Source: Lachnospiraceae bacterium (GTDB taxonomy: Bacteria; Bacillota; Clostridia; Lachnospirales; Lachnospiraceae). Taken from it: a stretch of 64,000 nt of DNA. Both the position numbers and the translations under genes were made by a program. The notes beneath the pieces are model-generated. The model was not told the DNA's origin. It did no database searches and worked only from the letters and a program-made list of their open reading frames with translations. Below, piece by piece: positions 16,642 through 25,683 of the stretch. The DNA is taken from NCBI GenBank assembly GCA_024697225.1, contig JAILGA010000057.1, positions 1-64,000 on the forward strand, given 5' to 3'. The first letter of the stretch is position 1. The number at the start of each line of letters is the position of its first letter.

Positions 16642-17744
16642 CTTTGACCGTGATAAAAAGACTACTTGCCGTGCTGTTGTGCGCCGTAATGTTTGCTGCA
16701 GTCACCGCGGGATGCGGCAGCGTTCAGACCGATACGGCTGAAAATGAAGCCGAGGCCGGCGGAGATGACCCGGTCCGGATCGGCGTCACCTTTGAGAGCT
16801 TCGTGATAGAGAGATGGGAGAGGGACAGGGATATATTTGTCTCGAGCGCGAAGGATCTGGGCGCGGTGGTAAATGTACAGAACGCCACCGGCGATGTTGA
16901 AAAGCAGAAGGAGCAGATCCGTTACTTCATAGACAAGAAGATGGATGTGATAGTCGTGATAGCGGTCGACTGCAGCGCGCTTAAGGAGGAGGTCAGAGAG
17001 GCGCACGAAGCGGGAATACCGGTGATCGCGTATGACAGGCTGATCCTCGGATCGGGCGTGGATCTGTACATATCATTTGACAATGTGACCGTGGGCAGAT
17101 ATATGGCGCAGACCATCATATCCTCACTTCCTGAAGGCGGGAAACTGATCAAGATTAACGGACCAAGGAAGGATTATAACGTAAGCCTGATAAATGCCGG
17201 ATTTGACCGCGAGATCGCGGATGCGGAAAACGAGTATTCCGTGGAGGATGTCTACTACGCGTCCGAGTGGAACGGGGAAGAGGCATTTCTTTATCTGAGC
17301 GAGCATCCCGATATCGCTGACAGCGCGGACGCGGTCATGTGCGGCAATGATTCCCTAGCGGGGCAGGCGGTAAGATACTACGCGGAAAAAAGGCGCGCGG
17401 GCAGGATCCCGATAGTCGGCCAGGACGCGGATCTGGACGCGTGTCAGCGCGTTGTTGAGGGCACACAGACCATGACGGTTTACAAGCCGATCGAGAGGCT
17501 GGCCAGGCGTGCTGCCGAGTGTGCGGTCGCTCTTGCGGGCGGCGCATCGCCTGAATCACTTATCTCGGCCGCTCCACACGCCTCCGGCGATGCGGGCTCC
17601 GGCATGCCGACAATTAATGACGGCACCGGTCCCGTGGCGTATGTGAGCATTCCACCGATCATGGTAGACAAGGACAATATTGACCGGGAGATAATCGACA
17701 GCGGTTTTCATATGCGAGAAGATGTGTATCTGAACTCAAGGTGA
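16638..17744 (+). CDS. Sugar-binding lipoprotein (XylF-like)
   Basis: A 368-residue exported protein with signal peptide LLAVLLCAVMFAAVTAG and the lipid-modified Cys after it (lipobox TAGC). The binding fold shows IGVTFESFVIERWERD, INGP-type IKINGPRKDYN, VMCGNDSLAGQAV and IVGQDADLDACQRV, the pattern of xylose/ribose-class binding proteins. It is encoded with the sensing operon rather than with the permeases, overlapping the regulator gene by 4 bases. It may therefore feed the sensor, or act as a second binding protein for the ChvE-type transporter. A strong terminator lies after it at 17880-17923. Confidence 0.85.
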   Translation: MTLTVIKRLLAVLLCAVMFAAVTAGCGSVQTDTAENEAEAGGDDPVRIGVTFESFVIERWERDRDIFVSSAKDLGAVVNVQNATGDVEKQKEQIRYFIDKKMDVIVVIAVDCSALKEEVREAHEAGIPVIAYDRLILGSGVDLYISFDNVTVGRYMAQTIISSLPEGGKLIKINGPRKDYNVSLINAGFDREIADAENEYSVEDVYYASEWNGEEAFLYLSEHPDIADSADAVMCGNDSLAGQAVRYYAEKRRAGRIPIVGQDADLDACQRVVEGTQTMTVYKPIERLARRAAECAVALAGGASPESLISAAPHASGDAGSGMPTINDGTGPVAYVSIPPIMVDKDNIDREIIDSGFHMREDVYLNSR

Positions 17745-17879
17745 TCGTTTTACCCGTGCGGACCCGATGTTTTTCACAGGGAGACAAATACGAATATTCC
17801 GTCAATTTTTTGACGATAAAAAGCAGACAGCAAAATACAGCGACGATACAACACCCCGTGTGTATTGAACCTGGATGTA

Positions 17880-17930
17880 AAATAGCACAATCTTGTAAAC
17901 GAATTGACAAGATTGTGCTATTTCATTTTT
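17880..17930 (+). terminator. Intrinsic terminator of the sensing operon
   Basis: The arms AAATAGCACAATCTTGT (17880-17896) and ACAAGATTGTGCTATTT (17907-17923) form a perfect 17-bp stem, followed by CATTTTT. It separates the sensor genes from the transporter genes, which therefore need their own promoter between 17930 and 18050. I could not identify one with confidence. Confidence 0.85.
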
Positions 17931-18066
17931 CTACATTCGGGCGGCTCGCAATTATTTCCTGTTTTCAGTTGAACAGACGGGTGATAGTATCGTAGATGTG
18001 CAGAGATTGTTCTGCATGAAACCTAAAAACCGGAAACGGAAATCAACAAAAAACGGAGGTAACAAA

Positions 18067-19158
18067 ATGAAGAAGAGGTTACTCAGCGTTATCCTTGCTG
18101 CAGGTATGACGATCGGTCTGCTCGCCGGATGCGGCGGCGCGGCTCAGCCCGCTTCCACGAGCGACGGTGGTGCAAAGGGCGGCTCCAAGGTTGGTGTTTC
18201 AATGCCTACCAAGGATCTCCAGAGATGGAATCAGGACGGCGCAAACATGGAAAAAGAGCTCAAGGCAGCTGGCTTTGATGTTGACCTTCAGTTCGCTTCC
18301 AACGACGTGCAGACACAGGTCTCCCAGATCGAGAACATGATCTCCAGCGGTGCCAATGTTCTGGTCATCGCAGCTATCGAAGGTTCTTCACTCGGTGAGG
18401 CTCTTGACATGGCTAAGGAAGCCAATATCCCGGTCATCGCTTATGACCGTCTGATAATGAATTCCGATGCTGTCAGCTACTATGCAACATTCGACAACTA
18501 CAAGGTCGGTACCGTTCAGGGTACATATGTAAAGGATACTCTTGATCTCGACAACGCGGCTGGCCCGTTCAACATCGAGTTCACAGCCGGTGACCCCGGT
18601 GACAACAATGCCGGATTCTTCTTCAACGGCGCTTATGATGTTCTGAAGGATTATGTAGATTCCGGCAAGCTGAACGTCGTATCCGGACAGAAGACCTTCG
18701 AAGAAGTTGCAACACCTACATGGGCAACTGAAGTTGCACAGAACAGAGCAGAGAATATCCTTTCTTCCTACTATGCAGACGGAACGGAACTCGATGTATG
18801 GCTTTGCTCAAATGACTCCACCGCTCTCGGTGTTGAGAACGCTCTTGCAGCAAACTACAGCGGAAAGTATCCCATCATCACCGGTCAGGACTGCGATATT
18901 GAGAACACCAAGAACATGATCGCCGGCAAGCAGTCAATGTCAGTGTTCAAGGATACCCGTACACTTGCAAGCCAGGTTGTTAAGATGGTCGGCCAGATCC
19001 TCAACAATCAGACGGTTGATGTCAACGACACCAAGACCTATGACAACGGTGTCAAGGTTGTTCCTTCATTCCTTTGCGAGCCCGTATTCGCGGATGCGAA
19101 CAACTACAAGACAATCCTGATCGATTCCGGTTACTACACCGAGGATCAGCTCAAGTAA
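18067..19158 (+). CDS. chvE: Multiple-monosaccharide binding lipoprotein (ChvE-type)
   Basis: A 363-residue lipoprotein starting at ATG 18067, with CGGAGG six bases upstream (an in-frame ATG at 17998 has no such site). The signal peptide ends in LLAGC. The mature part follows ChvE of Agrobacterium closely: VGVSMPTKDLQRWNQDG, QVSQIENMISSGANVLVIAA, IPVIAYDRLI, VSYYATFDNYKVG, FNIEFTAGDPGDNNAGFFF, IITGQDCDIENTK, MSVFKDTRTLA, DTKTYDNGVKVVPSFLC and a C-terminus GYYTEDQLK. ChvE binds several aldoses, including arabinose, xylose, glucose and galactose. It is the substrate receptor for the ATPase and permeases encoded next. Confidence 0.92.
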   Translation: MKKRLLSVILAAGMTIGLLAGCGGAAQPASTSDGGAKGGSKVGVSMPTKDLQRWNQDGANMEKELKAAGFDVDLQFASNDVQTQVSQIENMISSGANVLVIAAIEGSSLGEALDMAKEANIPVIAYDRLIMNSDAVSYYATFDNYKVGTVQGTYVKDTLDLDNAAGPFNIEFTAGDPGDNNAGFFFNGAYDVLKDYVDSGKLNVVSGQKTFEEVATPTWATEVAQNRAENILSSYYADGTELDVWLCSNDSTALGVENALAANYSGKYPIITGQDCDIENTKNMIAGKQSMSVFKDTRTLASQVVKMVGQILNNQTVDVNDTKTYDNGVKVVPSFLCEPVFADANNYKTILIDSGYYTEDQLK

Positions 19159-19172
19159 GAAATGTCTTTCCC

Positions 19173-19204
19173 GAAAACAGGCGGGTTTTAACCCGCCTGT
19201 TTTC
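19173..19204 (+). terminator. Intercistronic hairpin between binding protein and ATPase genes
   Basis: GAAAACAGGCGGGTT (19173-19187) pairs with AACCCGCCTGTTTTC (19190-19204). The T-run is short, so read-through is expected. Such hairpins commonly leave more binding-protein transcript than permease transcript. Confidence 0.75.
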
Positions 19205-19277
19205 AAATAGAAGTAAAGTTCCCACAGTCATCCGTTAATTACCGGACATAAGTGTTAACTCAAAAGGAGGTTTTCCT

Positions 19278-20816
19278 TTGGCTAAAGTGTTATTGGAGAT
19301 GAAGAACATCACCAAAACATTCCCCGGTGTCAAAGCGCTGGACAATGTCAATTTCCAGGTTGAAGAGGGTGAGATCCATGCGCTCGTGGGAGAAAACGGC
19401 GCCGGAAAATCCACACTGATGAATGTTTTGAGCGGTATCTACCCTTACGGTACATATGAGGGCAGTATCATCTATAATGGAGAAGAATGTCAGTTCCAGA
19501 CGATCCGCGATTCAGAAAAGAAGGGTATCGTCATTATACATCAGGAGCTCGCGCTTGTGCCCCAGATGTCGATCGGTGAAAACATGTTCCTTGGCAACGA
19601 GCGCGGCAGCAAGAATGCTATAAACTGGAATGAAACATACAAGGAAGCAGACAAGTATCTGAAAATGGTGGGTCTCTCCGAGTCCTCCCATGTTCTCGTC
19701 AAGGATATCGGTACCGGCAAGCAGCAGCTTGTCGAGATCGCAAAGGCGCTTGCCAAGAACGCCAAACTACTGATCCTGGACGAGCCCACATCATCACTTA
19801 ACGAGACAGATTCCCGTGCGCTTCTGGACCTCATGCTTGAATTCAAGAAGCAGGGTATGACGATGATCATCATCACCCACAAGCTCAACGAGGTCGTCTA
19901 TGTCGCCGATAAGATCACTGTTGTGCGTGACGGCTCGACTATCGAGACAATGGACAAGCACAGCGAGACTATCGATGAGGACAGGATCATCAAAGGCATG
20001 GTCGGGCGTGAGATCACAAACCGTTTCCCGAAGCGCGAAAACGTGCCGATCGGCGACATCAATATGGAAGTTGACGACTGGACTGTCTATCACCCGCTTT
20101 ACACCGAGCGCAAGGTTGTGAATAATGTTAGCCTCAGTGTCCGTGCAGGTGAGGTTGTGGGAATCTATGGACTCATGGGTGCGGGACGCACGGAGCTTGC
20201 AATGAGCATATTCGGCAGATCCTATGGTTCTGAGATCCAGGGTACGCTCAAGGTGCACGGAAAAGAGATGACTCTGAAGTCCCCGCGTGAGGCCATTAAT
20301 GCGAAAATCGCATATGTGACCGAGGACCGCAAGGGCAACGGCCTTGTGCTTTCCAACCCGATCCGTGTAAACAATTCTCTTGCTAATCTCGCAGGTGTCA
20401 GTAACCGCGGCATCATCGACAAGGACAAGGAATATGCCGTGGCCATGGATTATAAGGAGAAGTTAAAGACCAAAACACCTACGGTTGAGCAGAATGTCGG
20501 CAACCTCTCAGGCGGAAACCAGCAGAAGGTGCTGCTGGCAAAATGGATGTTCACTGATCCGGATATCCTGATCCTCGACGAGCCGACCCGTGGTATCGAC
20601 GTTGGTGCGAAGTATGAGATCTACTGTATCATCAATGATCTGGCTGCGTCGGGTAAATCCGTGATCATGATCAGCTCCGAACTTCCTGAGATCATCGGCA
20701 TGAGTGACCGTATCTACATCATGAACGAAGGAAGATTTGTCGGAGAGATGAAAGCCAGTGAAGCTACGCAGGAGAACATCATGGCCTGCATCATCCAGTC
20801 AGGAAAGGGCGAATAA
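19278..20816 (+). CDS. mmsA: Sugar ABC transporter ATPase (MmsA/GguA type)
   Basis: A 512-residue protein with two tandem nucleotide-binding domains. The first has Walker [10 protein letters not shown], a signature [14 protein letters not shown] and Walker [12 protein letters not shown]. The second has the degenerate Walker [10 protein letters not shown] typical of this family, then [14 protein letters not shown] and [14 protein letters not shown]. This is the XylG/MglA/GguA architecture. It should power import through the two permeases encoded directly downstream. AAAGGAGG precedes a TTG start at 19278 (TTGGCTAAAGTG). Confidence 0.93.
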   Translation: MAKVLLEMKNITKTFPGVKALDNVNFQVEEGEIHALVGENGAGKSTLMNVLSGIYPYGTYEGSIIYNGEECQFQTIRDSEKKGIVIIHQELALVPQMSIGENMFLGNERGSKNAINWNETYKEADKYLKMVGLSESSHVLVKDIGTGKQQLVEIAKALAKNAKLLILDEPTSSLNETDSRALLDLMLEFKKQGMTMIIITHKLNEVVYVADKITVVRDGSTIETMDKHSETIDEDRIIKGMVGREITNRFPKRENVPIGDINMEVDDWTVYHPLYTERKVVNNVSLSVRAGEVVGIYGLMGAGRTELAMSIFGRSYGSEIQGTLKVHGKEMTLKSPREAINAKIAYVTEDRKGNGLVLSNPIRVNNSLANLAGVSNRGIIDKDKEYAVAMDYKEKLKTKTPTVEQNVGNLSGGNQQKVLLAKWMFTDPDILILDEPTRGIDVGAKYEIYCIINDLAASGKSVIMISSELPEIIGMSDRIYIMNEGRFVGEMKASEATQENIMACIIQSGKGE

Positions 20817-20818
20817 TT

Positions 20819-21988
20819 ATGAAAGGTGTAAAACTTGCTGATGTATTAAAGAAATACACAATGGTGATCGCCCTGGTTCTCGTTGTTATACTTTTCTACA
20901 TAACAACGCAGGGCAGAATCCTGTATCCGCAGAACATTAACAACCTGATCTCTCAGAATGCCTATGTGTTCGTGCTTGCGGCCGGTATGCTCCTCTGTAT
21001 ACTCACAGGCGGTAACATCGATCTTGCCTGCGGTTCCATCGTCTGCTTCGTCGGCGGCGTGGGCGCAGTGATCATGGAAAGAGACATCAACGTATGGGTG
21101 GCAGTGATCATCATGCTCGTTTGCGGCGCTCTGATCGGAGCATGGCAGGGCTTCTGGATCGCCTATATCAAGGTGCCTCCGTTCATCGCAACGCTGGCGG
21201 GTATGTTCGCATTCCGCGGACTGTCCAATGTTATTTTGCAGGGTTATACGGTAGGTATCAGAAATGTGACTTTCCTCAATGTGTTCGGCGGTGGTGCCGA
21301 CTGTTATATTCCTGATTTCTTCGGCGGTGCCGCACTGAATATGACATGTATGATCACCGGTGTGGTCATAGCAGCCGTATATGCCGGAGTGGTCATATTC
21401 AACCGTATAAATGCGGGCAAAAATGGTTATGAGGTTGAACCCGCAGGCTCGGCTATCACAAAGACGGCAGTCATCTGCGCCGTGGTTGTCTGGCTGTTCT
21501 ACATGCTGGCTAACTACAAAGGCATACCCACATCTCTGATCTGGATTGCCATTGTGCTGATGGCATACTCCTACATCACGACCAAGACCACTATGGGACG
21601 TTATCTGTACGCTGTCGGCGGCAATGAGAAGGCCACGAGGCTTTCCGGTGTCGATTCCCGAAAGGTTTATTTCTTTGCTTACCTGAACATGGGACTTATG
21701 GCCGGACTCGGCGGTATCCTGACAGTGGCAAGAGCAACGCAGGCACAGCCTACATTCGGTAACGGTTATGAAATGGATGCCATTGCAGCCTGCTTCATCG
21801 GCGGTGCCTCCGCATACGGCGGTGAGGGCGGTGTCTTCGGTGTTATCATCGGTGCGGTGCTGATGGGTATCATAAACCAGGGGATGAGCATCATGGGTAT
21901 AGACGCTAACTATCAGAAGGCGGTCAAAGGTCTGGTCCTGCTGGTGGCCATCATCTTTGACGTCATGTCCAACAAGAAGAAAAAGTAA
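20819..21988 (+). CDS. mmsB: Sugar ABC transporter permease 1 (MmsB/GguB type)
   Basis: A 389-residue membrane protein with about 10 hydrophobic helices, of the XylH/GguB class. Family landmarks are NLISQNAYVFVLAAGMLLCI, LTGGNIDLACGS, VPPFIATLAGMFAFRGLSN, GRYLYAVGGNEKATRLSGVD, and the EAA-like region MDAIAACFIGGASAYGGEGG. It begins 2 bases after the ATPase stop. A second, clearly related but different permease follows after 16 bases, so the channel may be a heterodimer. Confidence 0.9.
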   Translation: MKGVKLADVLKKYTMVIALVLVVILFYITTQGRILYPQNINNLISQNAYVFVLAAGMLLCILTGGNIDLACGSIVCFVGGVGAVIMERDINVWVAVIIMLVCGALIGAWQGFWIAYIKVPPFIATLAGMFAFRGLSNVILQGYTVGIRNVTFLNVFGGGADCYIPDFFGGAALNMTCMITGVVIAAVYAGVVIFNRINAGKNGYEVEPAGSAITKTAVICAVVVWLFYMLANYKGIPTSLIWIAIVLMAYSYITTKTTMGRYLYAVGGNEKATRLSGVDSRKVYFFAYLNMGLMAGLGGILTVARATQAQPTFGNGYEMDAIAACFIGGASAYGGEGGVFGVIIGAVLMGIINQGMSIMGIDANYQKAVKGLVLLVAIIFDVMSNKKKK

Positions 21989-22004
21989 AGGAGAAGGATC
22001 AGAC

Positions 22005-23174
22005 ATGAAAAAATATGGAGATCTATTAAAGAAAAATGCGATGTTGATCGTCCTGGTTCTGGTCTATATTTTCTTTACTGTCAGAACAGGCGGTCAGATG
22101 TTCCAGCCGCTCAATTTCAATGCATTGATAACGCAGAATGCCTATGTGTACATCCTGGCGACAGGTATGCTGGTATGTATGCTGACCGGCGGTAACATCG
22201 ATCTGTCCTGCGGTTCCTTCGTGTGCTTCATGGGCGCTGTAGGCGGTATACTGATGGTCATCCTCGGCCTGAATCCCATAGTATCCGTACTGCTGATGCT
22301 CCTTATCGGCGTGGCTTACGGCTGCATCCTTGGATATCTCATCGCTTATGTCGATGTTCCGCCGTGGATCGCAACACTGGCAGGTTACCTTGCCTTCCGC
22401 GGTCTGGGAACGAAACTGCTTTCGAGCAATTCTGCCACCGGCAGTATTTCACCTTTCCCGGAGACATTCCTGAACCTGTTTTCAGGAAAGCTCTTCGCGA
22501 CACCTATCGGAAGGATGAACATGCCCTGTCTGATATGCGGCATTATCATCAGCGTGATCGTGGTATTTGTCAATTTCTCGGCACGTGCCGGCAAGGTTAA
22601 GAAGGGCTATGAGGCTGATTCAATGGTCAGCGTGATCGTCAAATCGGTTTTGTCAGTCGCTGCTGTTATGCTCTTTGCATATAAACTGGGCATGTCGGGC
22701 GGTATCCCTACAGCACTCATTTGGGTGGCGGTCATCGTCCTGATATACAGCTTCGTCACATCGAAGACCGTACTTGGCAGATACTTCTATACGATCGGAG
22801 GAAACAAAGAGACGACGAGACTTTCCGGTATCGATACGAAAAAGATCATGTTCGCGGCATATCTGAACATGGCTGTTCTGACAGTCATAACATCATATGT
22901 TGTTGTTGCAAGATTCCAGGCAGCCAACTCAACAGCCGGTACGAACTATGAGATGGACGCCATCGCAGCCTGCGTTGTCGGCGGTGTGTCTGCTTACGGC
23001 GGATCCGGTAATGTGCTTGGAATGGTCATAGGCGCTACGCTGATCGGTGTCATCAATCTGGGCATGTCCCTGACCGGTGTGGAAGCGAACTTCCAGAAGG
23101 TCGTCAAGGGAGTTGTCCTCCTTGCCGCAGTTGCATTTGACATCCTTGCGAACAAGAAGAACAGCGAGAAGTGA
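22005..23174 (+). CDS. Sugar ABC transporter permease 2 (MmsB/GguB paralogue)
   Basis: A 389-residue paralogue of the preceding permease with the same landmarks (LITQNAYVYILATGMLVCM, LTGGNIDLSCGS, VPPWIATLAGYLAFRGLGT, GRYFYTIGGNKETTRLSGID, MDAIAACVVGGVSAYGGSGN) but changed residues throughout. AAAGGAGAAGG lies in front of ATG 22005, which is preferred over the overlapping start at 21957. XylH/GguB systems normally use one permease gene, so the pair is unusual. The second gene may be a partner subunit or give a different sugar preference. Confidence 0.9.
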   Translation: MKKYGDLLKKNAMLIVLVLVYIFFTVRTGGQMFQPLNFNALITQNAYVYILATGMLVCMLTGGNIDLSCGSFVCFMGAVGGILMVILGLNPIVSVLLMLLIGVAYGCILGYLIAYVDVPPWIATLAGYLAFRGLGTKLLSSNSATGSISPFPETFLNLFSGKLFATPIGRMNMPCLICGIIISVIVVFVNFSARAGKVKKGYEADSMVSVIVKSVLSVAAVMLFAYKLGMSGGIPTALIWVAVIVLIYSFVTSKTVLGRYFYTIGGNKETTRLSGIDTKKIMFAAYLNMAVLTVITSYVVVARFQAANSTAGTNYEMDAIAACVVGGVSAYGGSGNVLGMVIGATLIGVINLGMSLTGVEANFQKVVKGVVLLAAVAFDILANKKNSEK

Positions 23175-23202
23175 TTAGGAGTAACAGATTCATAGTTTAA
23201 AT

Positions 23203-23239
23203 AAAAAGAAGCTGCCTTGTCACAGGGCAGCTTCTTTTT
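23203..23239 (+). terminator. Bidirectional terminator after the permease operon
   Basis: AAAAAGAAGCTGCC (23203-23216) and GGCAGCTTCTTTTT (23226-23239) pair perfectly around a 9-base loop, with A- and T-runs on the two sides. It can stop both the forward permease operon and the reverse fucosidase gene. Confidence 0.9.
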
Positions 23240-23289
23240 TATGGTGCGCCAGACGGCGCATGTTTCAGACGGGTGAAGTATGACAGTTT

Positions 23290-24735
23290 CTACATCCCTA
23301 TCTTCAGTACACCGGGCATACGCGTATCACGTCCTTCCGGAAGATCGACGACCAGTACCCCCGAGTGCTGTGCAAAACTCACGGGACCGCAGCCCAGATA
23401 TTCCACCGATCTCACTTCTTCTTCCGGTTTGAACGAGGTTATTACAGCAGTGGGGCAGTGCTCTGTCCTCATGATGAAGGCATATACATTGCCGTCCTTC
23501 TGAACGAAGCGGAAGTCATCATCCTGCCAGTTGACCTGATCCTCGCGGAAGCCCTCTATTATGACGCTGGAGTGGCCTTCTCCGGAAACTCTGAAAGGTC
23601 TTGTGCCGTAGATGGCTTCGCCGTTTACCGCAAACCAGTCCGCAAGTTCCTTCAGTATGAAATCCGCCTGCTCATCTATGGTGCCGTCCGGACGCTGGAG
23701 AATGTTGAGGAGCATGGTGCCGTTCTTGGAGACGGAATCGATCAGTATATCCACGATATGACGCGGTGTCTTGTAATGCGCCTTCTTATCATAGAACCAG
23801 CCGCCGATGCAGGTCTCCGACTGCCATGGTATGGGCGAGATATCGGGAAGCTGGCTTCTTTCTATATCGAGAGTTCCGACGGTGTAGATCTTTTCATCGC
23901 GGTTTTTCTGTGTGTAGACGGCGCGGTTCTTTCCGTGCAGATTCTCCGAGGTGTTGTAGAGATACGCGACCGCATCGAGACCGTAGCGGTAGAGGCTATT
24001 GTCGTCGGGAATGTCATTTTCCTCGAAGGGCAGTGAACTGTCGGAATAGAGCATGTCAGGCTGATAGAGGTCAATTATCTCGTGCATGACCTTGAGCCAG
24101 TATTCGTGGAAGGCTTCATTTTTTGTGAGCCAGACCCATTTATCTTCCTCACCTTCCTTTGCCACGTGCTCGTAATTGTCGTGGTAGAAATCTCTGTATT
24201 CGGGGTCGTTTCCGTCATAGGGAACTCCCTTGTAGGGACCGTAGGTGTCCGCTCCCTTGTTGGAGCGCCACCAGGCAAAAGACGCACCGAGGTGTTCCGT
24301 GAGACCGAAGGGAAGAGAGTATTTTGAGGCAGCCTTTTTCCACAGTCCGCATATATCTTTGTGGGGACCTACATCAACACTGTTGAAGCGGTTGAGTTTG
24401 GAGGCGTAATTAAAGAAGTGATCATGGTGCGTCGCCTGCGCGACGAAAAATCTGGCGCCTGCTTTATAATACTTGTCCATCAGGGCGTCGGGGTCAAAGT
24501 TTTCCGCTTTCCACAGTGCGCAGATGTCCTTGTAGCCGAATTTGGAGGGATGACCATAAGTCCGCAGGTGATACTCATACTGCTCAGTGCCCTGGATGTA
24601 CATGTTTCTCGCGTACCAGTCGCCGCACATGGGCACAGACTGCGGCCCCCAGTGGCTCCAGATGCCGAATTTCACATCCCTGAACCAGTCCGGGCATTCA
24701 TGGGTCTTCAGTGACTCAAAGCTTGCTTCATACAT
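23290..24735 (-). CDS. GH29 alpha-L-fucosidase
   Basis: A 481-residue cytoplasmic enzyme. The frame extends further upstream, but that part overlaps the divergent signal peptidase gene. ATG 24735 has AAAGGAGG 8 bases upstream and begins MYEASFESL. GH29 landmarks: WFRDVKFGIWSHWGPQSVP, GDWYARNMY, AKYYK-type LMDKYYKAGARFFVAQATHHD, FGLTEHLGASFAWW, and LYQPDMLYSDSSLPFEEN, where the Asp of YSD is the likely nucleophile. A C-terminal beta domain follows NGTMLLNILQRPDGTIDE. With no signal peptide it should act on imported fucosylated glycans. Confidence 0.92.
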   Translation of the reverse strand: MYEASFESLKTHECPDWFRDVKFGIWSHWGPQSVPMCGDWYARNMYIQGTEQYEYHLRTYGHPSKFGYKDICALWKAENFDPDALMDKYYKAGARFFVAQATHHDHFFNYASKLNRFNSVDVGPHKDICGLWKKAASKYSLPFGLTEHLGASFAWWRSNKGADTYGPYKGVPYDGNDPEYRDFYHDNYEHVAKEGEEDKWVWLTKNEAFHEYWLKVMHEIIDLYQPDMLYSDSSLPFEENDIPDDNSLYRYGLDAVAYLYNTSENLHGKNRAVYTQKNRDEKIYTVGTLDIERSQLPDISPIPWQSETCIGGWFYDKKAHYKTPRHIVDILIDSVSKNGTMLLNILQRPDGTIDEQADFILKELADWFAVNGEAIYGTRPFRVSGEGHSSVIIEGFREDQVNWQDDDFRFVQKDGNVYAFIMRTEHCPTAVITSFKPEEEVRSVEYLGCGPVSFAQHSGVLVVDLPEGRDTRMPGVLKIGM

Positions 24736-24772
24736 AGGGGATCCTCCTTTGTCAGTGAAAGATAGTGTTTCC

Positions 24773-24802
24773 ATTTTATCAGAACGGGGACGGGTGTGTA
24801 AA
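24773..24802 (-). promoter_or_regulatory. Promoter of the fucosidase gene
   Basis: On the reverse strand TTTACA (24802-24797) and TAAAAT (24778-24773) are 18 bases apart. The -10 lies about 38 bases upstream of ATG 24735. Confidence 0.55.
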
Positions 24803-24901
24803 CAATACAGATCGTATAATTGAATGTGAAATCCGCGCGGATTTTTAGTATAATACGTATGGTCGATTGAAACCGATCGGATCAGATTATCGGAGGACAT
24901 G

Positions 24902-25516
24902 ATGAAAAAGAAGAAGACAGAAAACGAAAACCTGAATAAAGACAATGAGACTAAAGGCACAAAAGGCAAAAAAGGAAAGATCATTGCGAAAAAAGCGGCG
25001 GGATGGGTCGTATATGCTGCGGTCATAGTACTGATCGTTGTGATCATACAGGCTTTTGTCGGCTTTTGTGCCACGATAGAGGCAGTATCAATGGAGCCGA
25101 CATTGATGGCCGGCGATAAGGCGGCCTTTCTGAGAAAATCCGGCTATAAGCCTGAGCGCGGAGACATAGTCATGTTCACGAAAAATGACGGTGACAAGAT
25201 CCCCAGATGGGGTGAACTTGATGCCGCATGCAAGCGCGTGATAGGGATCCCCGGCGACAAGATAGAGATAAAAGGCGGAAAGGTCTATCTGAACGGAGAA
25301 GAACCGGATGAAGCCTATCTCTCTGAAAATGTGAGCACCGTCCTTCCCGGCGGCGGAGACAGTGAGGTGTATATCGTACCGGAGGGATGTGTGTTTGTTC
25401 TGGGAGACAACCGCGGCAATTCGGATGATTCACGGTTCTGGAAGTCGGGACCTTATCTGAGTACAAAGAGGATATTTGCAAAGTACTGGTTCACCTATCA
25501 TCACTCCGGCAAGTAA
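24902..25516 (+). CDS. lepB: Signal peptidase I
   Basis: A 204-residue type I signal peptidase. A long basic N-terminus (lysine and asparagine rich, about 40 residues) is followed by one membrane helix (GWVVYAAVIVLIVVIIQAFV) and the catalytic domain outside. The catalytic Ser is in VSMEPTL and the general-base Lys in CKRVIGIPGDKIE; box E GDNRGNSDDSRFW is present. It cleaves signal peptides of exported proteins. ATG 24902 is preferred over the adjacent 24899 because of its spacing from GGAGG. A TATAAT at 24849-24854 with a weak -35 could be its promoter. Confidence 0.93.
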   Translation: MKKKKTENENLNKDNETKGTKGKKGKIIAKKAAGWVVYAAVIVLIVVIIQAFVGFCATIEAVSMEPTLMAGDKAAFLRKSGYKPERGDIVMFTKNDGDKIPRWGELDAACKRVIGIPGDKIEIKGGKVYLNGEEPDEAYLSENVSTVLPGGGDSEVYIVPEGCVFVLGDNRGNSDDSRFWKSGPYLSTKRIFAKYWFTYHHSGK

Positions 25517-25544
25517 ATCACAAAATTCACGGGCAGTCTTGCAT

Positions 25545-25616
25545 ATGACAAAAAACGATCTCCGATACGGTATTCTTATGACAAAAAATGATATATACAG
25601 ATTCAGTTTATAAGAA
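25545..25616 (+). repeat. 33-bp direct repeat forming a small open frame
   Basis: ATGACAAAAAA(C/T)GAT(C/A)T begins at 25545 and again at 25578, 33 bases or 11 codons apart. Together they make a 23-codon frame ending at 25616 that encodes MTKND twice. No ribosome site precedes it. It lies upstream of a possible -10 (TATAAT, 25644-25649) of the ABC exporter gene. Confidence 0.5.
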
Positions 25617-25683
25617 GAGGATATTCCGCTGTAGATGATAGTATATAATTAAGTTAGATACTGAAACAAATGGCGGTAGGCGG

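Noticed and set aside
20846-22006. Reverse-strand frame of 386 codons opposite the first permease
   Set aside because: Antisense of a well-supported permease; His/Cys-rich composition typical of shadow frames.
24736-25074. 113-residue N-terminal extension of the fucosidase
   Set aside because: It overlaps the divergent signal peptidase gene and its promoter; a strong ribosome site supports the start at 24735.
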